The notes beneath the pieces were generated by a model. It had not been told where the DNA came from. It worked only from the letters and a program-made list of their open reading frames with translations, and made no database searches. Positions 55,612 through 64,000 of a DNA stretch of 64,000 nt are shown one piece after another; the stretch's first letter is position 1; the number at the start of each line of letters is the position of its first letter. The stretch is from an uncultured Eubacteriales bacterium (GTDB taxonomy: Bacteria > Bacillota > Clostridia > Lachnospirales > Lachnospiraceae). Where the stretch lies: NCBI GenBank assembly GCA_900545225.1, contig UQXZ01000005.1, positions 49,814 to 113,813 of the forward strand, in the 5' to 3' direction. The position numbers and the translations under genes were made by a program.

Positions 55612-56988
55612 GTGTCGGAGAATATAAATGAAAAGGCTGATTTAAGTAACAATCAGAAACTTAAATTAGCTAAGAAGATAATAGATTATGTACGCGATGA
55701 GCTTATTATTTCACTACCGTATTTTAACAGAGCCATTCTTAAAATGCCTGTGGAATTTTATGAGCCAAAGAAGTTTGTTGCAGATGATTTCGGTGGATTT
55801 GCAACTGACATGAAAAAGATCTATGCAGACATTAATCTTCTAATTAGTGATTTCAAAGCCAACAGAATCACAATTGCCAGAAAAATGCTGCATTCAATTT
55901 TCCATTGTCTCTATAAGCATCCGTTTAACTACAACAGACTTAATACAAAATATTGGGATTTCGCCTGTGACGTGGCAGTAGAACTTGCCATTATGGATCT
56001 TAATATAGATGCATTAAAAGAGCCTCAGGATACAGAGCGTGAAACTGTATGGCATCTTATTAATAAAAATGTAGAGCATCCATATGCAGAGAAAATATAT
56101 GAATTTATGATGTCATCAAAGGCCCATGCCAATGACTGGATGCAATATGCCAGATTATTTAAAAAGGATCACCATGAAATTTGGAAGAAATCAGGCCTTG
56201 TGGAGCAGGAGGGTAACTTCCTCTTACCTATGGCTTCTAATGAATTAGACCAGCTTGGAATGGAATGGGAAAGAGTCTTCAGAAATGTAAAGAAAGACAA
56301 GGAAACCGTTGAAAAGGGACAGGGAAGATCCATTGCCTCAGTTACGGATGTACTTGGAAGAATCGAGGGAGACAACAATGACTACACAGATTTCCTTATG
56401 AAGTTTGCTAAGCTTCAGGAAGAAGTAAGAGTTAATGATGACGAGTTTGATTACATTTACTATACATATGGTATGCAGCTCTATGAGAACATGCCTTTAA
56501 TAGAGCCGTTGGAATACAAAGAGACTCTTAAGATATATGATTTTGTTATCGCCATAGATACTTCAGGATCATGTAGAGGACGAGTTGTTAAGAACTTCCT
56601 TAGAAGAACATATTCAATTCTGAGAAATAAGACTGTATTCGGAACAAGAATAAATGTACACATTTTACAGTGTGACAATACAATTCAAAGTGAAACGGTT
56701 TTAAGATCGGATGAGGAATTTGAGCGTTATATAAGTAATGTTGAGGTTGTAGGTTCAGGTGGTACTGATTTCAGACCTGTATTTGAGAGAGTAAATGAGC
56801 TTAAGGATATGGGAGAATTCTCAGACTTAAGAGGTCTCTTATATTTATCAGACGGACTTGGAATATTCCCAAGTCAGATACCTGAATACAAAACAGCATT
56901 TATCATAATGCCATATGAGGACATGATACCAAACTTACCTGACTGGGTTATAAGTAAGGTTGTAAGCAGAGAAGATCTTGACAGATAA
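55612..56988 (+). CDS. VWA-like protein with degenerate metallopeptidase domain (DUF2201-like)
   Basis: This 458-residue soluble protein has an N-terminal putative metallopeptidase-like domain (about 25-260) and a C-terminal VWA-like domain with a MIDAS motif DTSGS at 316-320 and GSGGTDFRPVF later. Where relatives have HExxH, this one has HSIFH at 94-98 (LHSIFHCLYKH), so the catalytic Glu is Ser95. It is paired with the MoxR ATPase gene 42 bases downstream, the usual genetic unit for metal-insertion or remodelling systems. The start is GTG 55612 with AAAGGAG 8 bases upstream. Confidence 0.8.
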   Translation: MSENINEKADLSNNQKLKLAKKIIDYVRDELIISLPYFNRAILKMPVEFYEPKKFVADDFGGFATDMKKIYADINLLISDFKANRITIARKMLHSIFHCLYKHPFNYNRLNTKYWDFACDVAVELAIMDLNIDALKEPQDTERETVWHLINKNVEHPYAEKIYEFMMSSKAHANDWMQYARLFKKDHHEIWKKSGLVEQEGNFLLPMASNELDQLGMEWERVFRNVKKDKETVEKGQGRSIASVTDVLGRIEGDNNDYTDFLMKFAKLQEEVRVNDDEFDYIYYTYGMQLYENMPLIEPLEYKETLKIYDFVIAIDTSGSCRGRVVKNFLRRTYSILRNKTVFGTRINVHILQCDNTIQSETVLRSDEEFERYISNVEVVGSGGTDFRPVFERVNELKDMGEFSDLRGLLYLSDGLGIFPSQIPEYKTAFIIMPYEDMIPNLPDWVISKVVSREDLDR

Positions 56989-57030
56989 TAAATTTAAACG
57001 GAGGATATGGGGTTATCCCTTATATATATT

Positions 57031-58554
57031 ATGAATATTAGAGAAGCTAAAAATCAGATTAAACAGTCAATCGATATTTATCTTGCAAAAGATAATCTTG
57101 GAAATTACAAAATTCCAATTGAGAAGCAGAGACCAATTTTCCTTCTTGGTGCACCTGGTATTGGTAAGACAGCCATCATGGAGCAGATTGCAGATGAGCT
57201 TGGCATTGCAATCGTATCTTACTCAATGACACACCACACAAGACAGTCAGCACTTGGTCTTCCATTCATCGTAAAGAAGAACTATGACGGTGTAGAGTAC
57301 AGCGTATCTGAGTATACAATGTCTGAAATCATTGCATCTGTATACGAGACAAGAGAATCAACAGGAAAGCTTGAAGGTATCCTTTTCTTAGATGAAATTA
57401 ACTGTGTATCTGAGACGCTTGCACCTTCAATGCTTCAGTTCCTTCAGTACAAGGTATTCGGAAATCACAGAGTACCTGAAGGCTGGGTAGTAGTTACTGC
57501 AGGTAACCCACCTGAATACAACAGATCTGTTCATGAATTTGACGTGGTTACTCTTGACCGACTTAAGGTTATTGAAGCTGAACCGGATCTTGAAACATGG
57601 AAGCTATATGCAAAGAAGAAGGGTATTCACAACTCTATCCAGACATATCTTGATATTAAGAGCAGTGACTTCTATGTTATCGAAACAACTGTAGACGGTA
57701 AGTCATATGTTACAGCCAGAGGATGGGAAGACCTTTCAGAAGCTATATTCCTTTATGAAGAAAAGGGATATACAGTTGATGAGGCACTTATCAGCCAGTA
57801 CATCAGAAATAAGCGTGTAGCAGGCGAATTTGCAACATATTACAGCTTATATCTTAAGTACAAGTCAGATTACGGTATTATGTCTATTCTTGAAAATGGC
57901 GCAGATGAGAAGGCTGTTTCAAGAGCACATGACGCTGCATTTGATGAGAGAATCACTGTTGTAGGACTTATGATTGAAGGCTTAATTCCTATGATGCGTG
58001 ACAATACAGAAGTATTTGAAAGTCTTAAGAAGTTATTCGGCTACGTTAAGGAAACTAAGGCGGATGACAATATTATCAGCAAGCTTACAGAGATTGACGA
58101 AGCTCTCCAGAAGGAATATGAGCAGAGACTTGCAGGCGGCGTATTAGATCTTGAAGGCAAGAGAGAATACAAGTATGCAATGGCATTTGTTGAGGAGCTT
58201 GTACAGGCATTAAGAATTGATGTAGACAGCTCAGTTGCATTCAGTTACTTACAGACTCAGTTCAATGAGAAGGTTAAGAATGTTAAGGCAAATGCTGTTG
58301 ATATTAAGAACATGCTTAACAATGCATTTGAATTTATTGAAAAGGCATATGGCGATGGCAATGAAATGCTTCTCTTTGTAACAGAGCTTACAATCAGCAG
58401 ATCTGGTGCAAGATTTATTGCTGAAAACGGATGCGACAAGTACTACCAGTACAACAAGAAGCTTATGCTTGATGAGAGAAATTCTGCATTACTTGAAGAT
58501 ATCAAAAACTTTGAAAAGATGATTGATGAATCTGAAGAAATCGCAGACATTTAA
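57031..58554 (+). CDS. MoxR-like AAA+ ATPase
   Basis: This 507-residue protein has a P-loop GAPGIGKT at 40-47, Walker B GILFLDEIN near 120, a sensor 1-like TAGNPPEYN and a long helical C-terminus. MoxR ATPases work with VWA proteins to activate or assemble protein complexes. The start is uncertain: ATG 57031 (MNIREAKN) fits the family, but the only good ribosome site GGAGG (57000-57004) is 26 bases away and only 2 bases from ATG 57007, in the same frame. It forms an operon with the VWA gene and ends at a terminator. Confidence 0.85.
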   Translation: MNIREAKNQIKQSIDIYLAKDNLGNYKIPIEKQRPIFLLGAPGIGKTAIMEQIADELGIAIVSYSMTHHTRQSALGLPFIVKKNYDGVEYSVSEYTMSEIIASVYETRESTGKLEGILFLDEINCVSETLAPSMLQFLQYKVFGNHRVPEGWVVVTAGNPPEYNRSVHEFDVVTLDRLKVIEAEPDLETWKLYAKKKGIHNSIQTYLDIKSSDFYVIETTVDGKSYVTARGWEDLSEAIFLYEEKGYTVDEALISQYIRNKRVAGEFATYYSLYLKYKSDYGIMSILENGADEKAVSRAHDAAFDERITVVGLMIEGLIPMMRDNTEVFESLKKLFGYVKETKADDNIISKLTEIDEALQKEYEQRLAGGVLDLEGKREYKYAMAFVEELVQALRIDVDSSVAFSYLQTQFNEKVKNVKANAVDIKNMLNNAFEFIEKAYGDGNEMLLFVTELTISRSGARFIAENGCDKYYQYNKKLMLDERNSALLEDIKNFEKMIDESEEIADI

Positions 58555-58570
58555 TTATAAACAGAATTAA

Positions 58571-58610
58571 AAAATCCCCTTTATCAAAGACTGATAAAGG
58601 GTATTTTTTA
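58571..58610 (+). terminator. Rho-independent terminator of the VWA/MoxR operon
   Basis: CCCTTTATCA and TGATAAAGGG pair and are followed by TATTTTTT. Confidence 0.88.
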
Positions 58611-58632
58611 ATTTTTTGCGATATATGCTTAG

Positions 58633-58661
58633 TTAAGTTCACGAGTTATAGATGGTATAAT
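58633..58661 (+). promoter_or_regulatory. Extended -10 promoter of the LRR/two-component operon
   Basis: TGG-TATAAT (TATAAT at 58656-58661) has a TGn extension and a weak -35 TTAAGT (58633-58638) at 17 bp. Confidence 0.55.
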
Positions 58662-58700
58662 CAGAAACAGAAATAAATTTAGGAAGATACAAAAAGATAT

Positions 58701-60077
58701 ATGAATAACATAGAATTTGATTATATAGATTTAAATGACAGAGAAATCTGCGTAAACGGTATTAAGACAGAGGAAGTGCCGGAAGAGCTTAAGGTATTGG
58801 AAATTCCGGGAGAAATAGATGGTAAGAAGGTTACTTCCATAGCATCCGGTAATTTCAACCTGAGAGGTCTTTTTATTGAAGAAATAGTAATTCCTGACAC
58901 TGTTGAAAGAATTGAGGAATTCGCATTTGCATATATGGTCAGCTTACATGAGATAACAATTCCAGACAGTGTTAAATACATTGGAGAGGGCTTTATTACT
59001 GCCACATCCATAGAAAGTGTAGAGATACCTGAGGGCATAGAAGAGCTTGTAAGACCTGACTTAATCGAGTGCGCCATTTATGCAAGCGGAAACAAGCGCT
59101 ATAGTGCAGACGGCTATGGCATTTATGAAAATGACTATATTTCCGAGAGCGGTGAACATATAGGCAAAGTTCTCATAGGTGTAAATGTTTCAGATACGAG
59201 AACTGAGTACATATTAAATGATGATGCTGTCGGAATAGCGGAAAATGCTTTAAGAGTTACAAAATATTTAAAGACTCTTATTATTCCGGAGAATACTGTA
59301 TTTATCGAAGAGGGTGCACTTTCATATAACGGAAATGTTGCAGGCGGAGACACAGGTATAGAAGAAGTCATCATAGATGAGAACAACCCTGTTTTTTTTG
59401 CGGAAAATAATGCGGTATTTAAGAGACTTGAAGACAATAAATATTTACTTGTAAGATCATTTGCAAAGACAAAGGAATATACGGTTAAAAAGGGAACTGC
59501 CATACTGGGATACAGATGCTTTGCAGATTCTGTTGTAAATGAACTTACACTTCCTGTGTCAGTTATTGAAATCCATAATGAAGTATTTGACGGATCATAT
59601 ATTCACGACTTTTATCTTAATGGTGGAGATGTGAGAATATATTTCTACAAGGATAACAGATTTGAACTTGAGGATATGCAGGAAGGTTTTGGTAAGAATG
59701 GCAAAATGTATGATTATACATTTATGGATAATTTCTTACTGAAGGAGTCTCTTACAGGGGAAAGAGTTAAGATGATTGCTATAAGACTTACATATCCTGT
59801 GGATATTGAAGAGTCTGTGGATGCAGGTCTTAGAACTAAGATAAAAGAAAATATATTTGACATTGTGGATATGCTTGTGGAAAATAAGGATATAAAAACA
59901 GTGAAAATGCTTGGTGACTTAGACATTTTCGATGAGAAAACAGTGGGTAAAATCATCGATATTCACAGCAAATTGGGGCATGAGGAAATTACGGCATGGT
60001 TTATGGAATTTCAGAATAAACTCCGTAACAAATGTCCTAAGGAAGACTTATTTTGTAATGGATTTTTAGAGATTTAA
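58701..60077 (+). CDS. Cytoplasmic leucine-rich-repeat protein (BspA/LRR_5-like)
   Basis: This 458-residue protein has no signal peptide. It shows LRR_5/BspA-type repeats (EEIVIPDTVERIEEFAFAYM, HEITIPDSVKYIGEGF, KTLIIPENTVFIEEGAL and NELTLPVSVIEIHNEVFD) over about residues 30-310 and a helical C-terminal domain (about 345-458). Most BspA proteins are secreted; this one should stay inside the cell. The ribosome site AGGAAG is 14 bases from the ATG, longer than usual. It is followed 11 bases later by the membrane sensor gene. Confidence 0.78.
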   Translation: MNNIEFDYIDLNDREICVNGIKTEEVPEELKVLEIPGEIDGKKVTSIASGNFNLRGLFIEEIVIPDTVERIEEFAFAYMVSLHEITIPDSVKYIGEGFITATSIESVEIPEGIEELVRPDLIECAIYASGNKRYSADGYGIYENDYISESGEHIGKVLIGVNVSDTRTEYILNDDAVGIAENALRVTKYLKTLIIPENTVFIEEGALSYNGNVAGGDTGIEEVIIDENNPVFFAENNAVFKRLEDNKYLLVRSFAKTKEYTVKKGTAILGYRCFADSVVNELTLPVSVIEIHNEVFDGSYIHDFYLNGGDVRIYFYKDNRFELEDMQEGFGKNGKMYDYTFMDNFLLKESLTGERVKMIAIRLTYPVDIEESVDAGLRTKIKENIFDIVDMLVENKDIKTVKMLGDLDIFDEKTVGKIIDIHSKLGHEEITAWFMEFQNKLRNKCPKEDLFCNGFLEI

Positions 60078-60088
60078 GGTAAATTTGA

Positions 60089-61756
60089 ATGACATCATCT
60101 TTGGGTTCGTTAAGAAAATATTATTGGTTATGTGCTATATTTGCATCATTTTTTGCAGCAGCACTTATACTCAGGGAAATTGATTTCAAGGACAATTCGT
60201 ATCATATTTTTACGTCACTGCTGATTACAATAATTTTAGAGAGCCTTGTAATATGGTGGGGAATACTGACATACAGCCGTATAACGGACCGATATATAAA
60301 AAAATGGATAGCGGTTATATGTGTATTGCTGGTTTTCTATTTATTGCTGAGACATCTGAAATATAATGTTTTTGATTCCTATACGGATGCCGTCAGAATA
60401 ACGTGGTATATGTACTACATACCAATGCTGCTCATAGTGGTATGCTGTATCTATGCTGTTTACCATCTCAATAATGACAATACAAAAGATATTCAGACAC
60501 CAAAATCATTTGTTGTACTAATGATTATCAGCATTATTTTAATATTGGCGGTATTAACAAATGATTATCACCAGCTGGTATTTAAATTCCCGGATGATGG
60601 TTTTGTTAACAGTGATAAAAATTACAGCAGGGGAATTTTATACTTTGTAATTTCTGCATGGTATCTGATATGCAGCATTATATTTATCTGCATGGTAATT
60701 AAACGAAGCAAAATGCCTGGAAAAAATAAATTTATCTGGGTTCCTACTGCCATACTGGCCCTGGCTTATCTGTATCACGTACTTTATACATTAGGTATAG
60801 TGCCTTATTTTTTCAGGGATATGATTATAGTAAATGCATTTTTTACTGTTCTTATCTTTGAATCAATGTTGCAGACAGGAATAATTAAGTCCAACTTATT
60901 TTATTCATATCTGTTTAAGCAGTCATCAATTCCAGCCATGATATTAGATGACGATAGAAATGTAATATTTAGCAACAGGGATGGAAAAATATGCGATGAC
61001 AAAATCATTGACATGCTATGTGAAGAAAATGTTATTGTGGATGAAAATATCCGCTTTAATATACTTCATTTAAGCAGCGGCTATATAATCTGGAAGGATA
61101 ATATTTCCAGACTGGTATCTTTAAAGAAAAAACTGGATTCTTCCCGAAGTTATCTTGAGGGTAAATATGTTGCTGAAAGTAATATGCAGAATACCAATAT
61201 TGTCAGAAGAAGATTACGGGAGCGAAATCTTTTGTATGATGAAATGAGAAGCTACACTTCTCAGAAAGTGCAGCAGATCAGACAGCTGACAGAGGAATTT
61301 GAAAAGGCGGCAAAGGAAGATGAATGGAAATATTTATTCCTGATAGGCGCACTGTCCATTTATATTAAGAGAATAGATAATCTGATATTTATCGAAAAGG
61401 AAAATGGAATGATTCCTCCTGAAGAGATAAATAACTGTATCTCTGAAATAGAGAGACATTTAAAGGTGTTTGGCATATTGTGCCATTCATCGGTTTATTT
61501 AACAGGTAATTTAACCATCACTGAAACAGCCCGGCTGTATTATGAGATTATTGAGATAATAGAGCATACGGAAAGCGTGAAACCGTCATACTTTATATCT
61601 TTAACGGAAAAGAAATATACATATGAGCTCAGAGTCAGAATATCCGGCATAGATGATATTCCTAAGTTTAATATGGATAGATATTCAGTTGAGCAGGAAG
61701 ATGATGAGGAATTTATTCTGATAAAATTATATGATAAGGAGAGCAATATTGTTTAA
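60089..61756 (+). CDS. Membrane sensor with degenerate histidine-kinase C-terminus
   Basis: This 555-residue protein has about eight N-terminal helices (residues 8-270), then a PAS-like stretch (PAMILDDDRNVIFSN), a helical bundle (about 360-450) and an alpha/beta end that aligns with an HATPase domain. Where the N-box should read ENxxNAxKHA it has YYEIIEIIEHTE, and no G-box is seen; there is no H-box His in the expected place. It therefore looks like a pseudo-kinase sensor that must work with the kinase encoded by the next gene, which it overlaps. Confidence 0.7.
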   Translation: MTSSLGSLRKYYWLCAIFASFFAAALILREIDFKDNSYHIFTSLLITIILESLVIWWGILTYSRITDRYIKKWIAVICVLLVFYLLLRHLKYNVFDSYTDAVRITWYMYYIPMLLIVVCCIYAVYHLNNDNTKDIQTPKSFVVLMIISIILILAVLTNDYHQLVFKFPDDGFVNSDKNYSRGILYFVISAWYLICSIIFICMVIKRSKMPGKNKFIWVPTAILALAYLYHVLYTLGIVPYFFRDMIIVNAFFTVLIFESMLQTGIIKSNLFYSYLFKQSSIPAMILDDDRNVIFSNRDGKICDDKIIDMLCEENVIVDENIRFNILHLSSGYIIWKDNISRLVSLKKKLDSSRSYLEGKYVAESNMQNTNIVRRRLRERNLLYDEMRSYTSQKVQQIRQLTEEFEKAAKEDEWKYLFLIGALSIYIKRIDNLIFIEKENGMIPPEEINNCISEIERHLKVFGILCHSSVYLTGNLTITETARLYYEIIEIIEHTESVKPSYFISLTEKKYTYELRVRISGIDDIPKFNMDRYSVEQEDDEEFILIKLYDKESNIV

Positions 61757-62699
61757 AAAAGATAAATCTCTCTTTGTGGGGCCGAATGCGGTAAAGGAAG
61801 CATTTGATAAGTTTCTAACCGGAATTTGTTTTTTTAATTCCAAGGGACTGCTTATTATTAGCAACAATACTATGAATGCAATATTGTATGATCAGATTCA
61901 TAAGGAACTGCAATACGAATCAGAACTGCTGAATGTACTTGCAACATGTTGTGACAATACACTTATTTCAGAATCCGGTACCGTATGGCAGTTCCAGAGA
62001 AAAAAGATAAAGAAAAACTGGACCGAGTATGTTGCTTTTGATATTACAGCAATATATAAAAAGAACAGGGAACTCAAAAAAAATAATGAAGAGCTTAAAA
62101 ATATGCTTGATAATATCAGGACAACCAATAGAAATATTGTGGAAATAGCAAGAGAACAGGAGATTTTATCCATGAAAATGCTTATCCACAACGATATGGG
62201 AAGAAATATTCTGAGCTTACAAAGGTATTATGCAAACGGATGCAATCCTTCAGAAAAGGAAGATATTATCAGGCAGATTAATAAGACCATTTCCGTATTA
62301 AACTGGGAAGATGATGAAGAGGATGAAGTTGATGACATTAAGGAATTGACTGAAATCGCTGATTCCATAGGTGTTAAGCTGGAAATAACCGGTAAAATGC
62401 CTAAGAATAAAGACAGTCTTATGCTTGTTGCCGATTCCTTAAGAGAATGTATTACAAATGTTGTAAAGCATGCGGGAGGAGACAGACTCTTTGTTAATAT
62501 AACTGACACAGATACAGAGCATATACTTGAAATCACCAATAATGGAAATAAGCCAAAGTGTGAAATTGTTGAGGCTGGCGGACTTAAATCACTTCGCAAA
62601 AAAATAATTAACGAAAACGGAAAAATGGAAGTAATTTCAAGACCGGAATATAAGTTAATAATAACAATACCGAAAAAGGAGGATGAGCTGCATGACTAA
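61749..62699 (+). CDS. Soluble histidine kinase (NarL/LuxR-type partner)
   Basis: This protein of about 316 residues has an N-terminal PAS-like part, a dimerisation helix with LIHNDMGRN (phospho-acceptor His near 147), an N-box CITNVVKHA (Asn near 237) and a G-box GGLKSLRKK. It lacks membrane helices. TTG 61749 is chosen because AAGGAG (61736-61741) spaces well; ATG 61731 is too close to be used. It overlaps the sensor gene by 8 bases and the regulator gene by 8 bases, so the three are coupled. Confidence 0.8.
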   Translation: MFKKDKSLFVGPNAVKEAFDKFLTGICFFNSKGLLIISNNTMNAILYDQIHKELQYESELLNVLATCCDNTLISESGTVWQFQRKKIKKNWTEYVAFDITAIYKKNRELKKNNEELKNMLDNIRTTNRNIVEIAREQEILSMKMLIHNDMGRNILSLQRYYANGCNPSEKEDIIRQINKTISVLNWEDDEEDEVDDIKELTEIADSIGVKLEITGKMPKNKDSLMLVADSLRECITNVVKHAGGDRLFVNITDTDTEHILEITNNGNKPKCEIVEAGGLKSLRKKIINENGKMEVISRPEYKLIITIPKKEDELHD

Positions 62700-63318
62700 T
62701 GTTCTTATTGTGGATGATGAACGAATTGTTCAGGAACTGTTTACATACTACATAGAAAAGACTGATGGTAAATATGCACTTGCCGGTGCAATTAAGGATG
62801 CAGCCAATGCTGAGATATACTGTGCAAGCGGTAAGGTGGATCTGATTATAATGGACGTCTGTACTGTAAATGAACACAGTGGAATTGCTGCTGCAAAAGA
62901 AATAAAAAGCAAATATCCGGATATAAAAATAATTATTGTAACAAGTGCTCCTGATTACCGTTTTATCGAAAAGGCAAGGGAAGCCGGGGCAGACAGTTTC
63001 TGGTATAAGGAATTCGGTGATGAAGAGCTTATTGATGTTATGGATAAGACAATGAATGGGGAAAATGTATATCCGGATTCCACACCAGATGTACAGATTG
63101 GCAATATCAGCAGTGACATGTTTACTCCTAAGGAACTGGAAGTGTTGTCATATCTTGTACAAAACATGGGATTACATGAAATAGCGGATAAAATGGGTGT
63201 TGCTTATACAACCGTCAGAAGCCATGTTAAGAATTTAAAGGAAAAAACAGGAGAAAATAACCTTATAGGGCTTTGTTACCTTGTTACAAAGAACAGACTT
63301 ATTCTTCCTGAGTACTAA
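62692..63318 (+). CDS. LuxR/NarL-type response regulator
   Basis: This protein of about 208 residues has a receiver domain (acidic pair Asp8-Asp9, phospho-acceptor Asp55 in IIMDV, Thr84 in IVTSA, Lys106 in WYKEF) and a C-terminal HTH (FTPKELEVLSYLVQNMGLHEIADKMG...TVRSHVKNLKEKTG). Start ATG 62692 has AAAGGAGG 9 bases upstream; the ATG at 62683 abuts that site. It is expected to be phosphorylated by the soluble kinase and may control its own operon and the lipoprotein gene after it. Confidence 0.88.
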   Translation: MTNVLIVDDERIVQELFTYYIEKTDGKYALAGAIKDAANAEIYCASGKVDLIIMDVCTVNEHSGIAAAKEIKSKYPDIKIIIVTSAPDYRFIEKAREAGADSFWYKEFGDEELIDVMDKTMNGENVYPDSTPDVQIGNISSDMFTPKELEVLSYLVQNMGLHEIADKMGVAYTTVRSHVKNLKEKTGENNLIGLCYLVTKNRLILPEY

Positions 63319-63383
63319 TTTATATTATTAAGATTGATATATAAGTTAAATTTGTTAAGTAAATCAAATTGATAGTTTCGATT

Positions 63384-63418
63384 TGATGGAAATGCACCAT
63401 CCACTACCTTGGTATGAT
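63384..63418 (+). promoter_or_regulatory. Possible operator/promoter of the small lipoprotein gene
   Basis: GATGG (63385-63389) and CCATC (63397-63401) form a 5-bp inverted repeat with a 7-base spacer, about 12 bases before a -10-like TATGAT (63413-63418). No clear -35 is present, as expected for an activator-dependent promoter. Confidence 0.35.
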
Positions 63419-63515
63419 AGAAAAAATATTATATAAATATATAATTAATTCAGAGAAATGAACATTGAGAATGTTTGTTTAGTTTGTTTTATATATAGAA
63501 AGGGTAGGGATTATT

Positions 63516-63878
63516 ATGTCATTAAAGAAGGTTATAGCTATTTCATCAGTTTCATTAGCTTCAGTAGGTATTTTAGCAGGTTGCGGAAGCAGTGAGGCTT
63601 CAAATGCAGGTAAGTACACAATTACAAGCTTATCAGCAAATGGCACGGAGCTTAATCTCCAGGATTTAGCAAAGGCTACAGGCTCTAGTCTTGATGAATT
63701 TTATATTGAATTAAAAGAAGACGGAACAGGTTCAATCAACGCTAACGGTGAAGCTCAGAACCTTACTTGGGATAAGAAAAATATCACAGTGGATGGTGAA
63801 GCAGCTCCTTATACTGTAAAAGGTAATGAGCTTTCAATCGTTCAGGAAGGAATAACCATCAAGGCTGAAAAGAAATAA
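63516..63878 (+). CDS. Small putative lipoprotein
   Basis: This 120-residue protein has a signal peptide with lipobox GILAGC (Cys near 23) followed by GSSEASNAG. The mature part has a repeating strand pattern (KYTITSLSANGTELNLQ, FYIELKEDGTGSINANG, NITVDGEAAPYTVKGNELSIVQEG) like small extracytoplasmic beta-domains in Lachnospiraceae. The function is unknown. It follows the response-regulator gene by 197 bases and may be its target. Confidence 0.75.
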   Translation: MSLKKVIAISSVSLASVGILAGCGSSEASNAGKYTITSLSANGTELNLQDLAKATGSSLDEFYIELKEDGTGSINANGEAQNLTWDKKNITVDGEAAPYTVKGNELSIVQEGITIKAEKK

Positions 63879-63950
63879 TTTTCAGATCAGGATTTAATAT
63901 TCCAAATTAACAGGCTAAAAGTAACTATCTAAAAAGACCACCTATTGAGG

Positions 63951-64000
63951 TGACCCCCAAAAGTTAGACTTTATTGCGAAGTGGATTTTCCACTTCGCAT
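63951..64000. mobile_element. Possible end of an IS3-type insertion sequence (cut by the window edge)
   Basis: TGACCCCCAAAAGTTAGACT at 63951 resembles the terminal inverted repeats of IS3-family elements (IS150-like ends with CCCCAAAAGTTAGAC). It is followed by a perfect 9-bp hairpin GCGAAGTGG-ATTTT-CCACTTCGC at 63976-63998. No transposase is in the window, so the call rests on the end motif only. Confidence 0.4.

Overview
The window is a dense, AT-rich stretch of a Firmicutes chromosome, most likely from an anaerobic Lachnospiraceae species (Butyrivibrio/Lachnospira/Roseburia-like). The signs are strong AGGAGG-type ribosome binding sites, Rex, GerW/YtfJ, MecA, RecU, ABC-F, a DUF5685/J-domain pair, NADP-type GdhA and a SEDS/PBP pair. 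No tRNA, rRNA, CRISPR array or prophage was seen. The only hint of a mobile element is an IS3-like end in the last 50 bases. This assignment rests on recognising protein families by eye; no search was run.

Layout. 1-3.1 kb: the 3' end of recJ, then leftward genes for a ClC-type channel, a CYTH protein and HU. 3.2-7.7 kb: rex, nnr, alr and a CBS-domain protein. 7.8-9.7 kb: ilvN-ilvC. 9.8-12 kb: a frameshifted small exported protein, mecA and an S66 peptidase. 12.1-19.8 kb: a division, wall and sporulation run (zapA, U32 peptidase, SEDS protein, class B PBP, unknown protein, DUF2953 protein, ytfJ). 20-23 kb: a second-type clpX convergent with gdhA. 23.3-37 kb: an LCP protein, folC, two unlisted proteins of 54-55 residues, a zinc-ribbon/TPR protein, a YigZ protein, DUF5685 and J-domain proteins, metG, tatD, ksgA, a lipoprotein and an ABC-F protein. 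37.2-39.2 kb: a peptide with three identical C-x6-C repeats, a DUF1858 protein and an orphan PTS IIC-like membrane protein. 39.3-47.8 kb: yraN, der, plsY, gpsA, rsmD, coaD, a coiled-coil protein, a Sun-family RNA methyltransferase, an RluA-family synthase and recU. 47.9-55.4 kb: an ECF S component, pyrE, a VanZ-like protein, a small membrane protein, purE, purM, purN, purD and hisS. 55.6-63.9 kb: a VWA/MoxR pair, then an operon of a cytoplasmic leucine-rich-repeat protein, a membrane pseudo-kinase, a soluble histidine kinase and a LuxR-type regulator, then a small lipoprotein.

Most of the window is conserved housekeeping sequence. The best candidates for something undescribed are: (1) the 73-residue peptide at 37223 with three CKPGFNSC blocks that differ only by synonymous changes, next to a second Cys-motif mini-protein; (2) the VWA/MoxR pair, whose HExxH motif is degenerate, followed by the LRR and split two-component operon; and (3) the cluster of a 55-residue protein, a DUF5685 protein and a J-domain protein with a Gly/Asn/Tyr-rich linker. 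Smaller oddities are a Rex without its NAD-binding glycine motif, a ClC protein without its gating glutamate, a 20-bp triplication that truncates FolC, and twin promoters in front of the ECF S component and pyrE.
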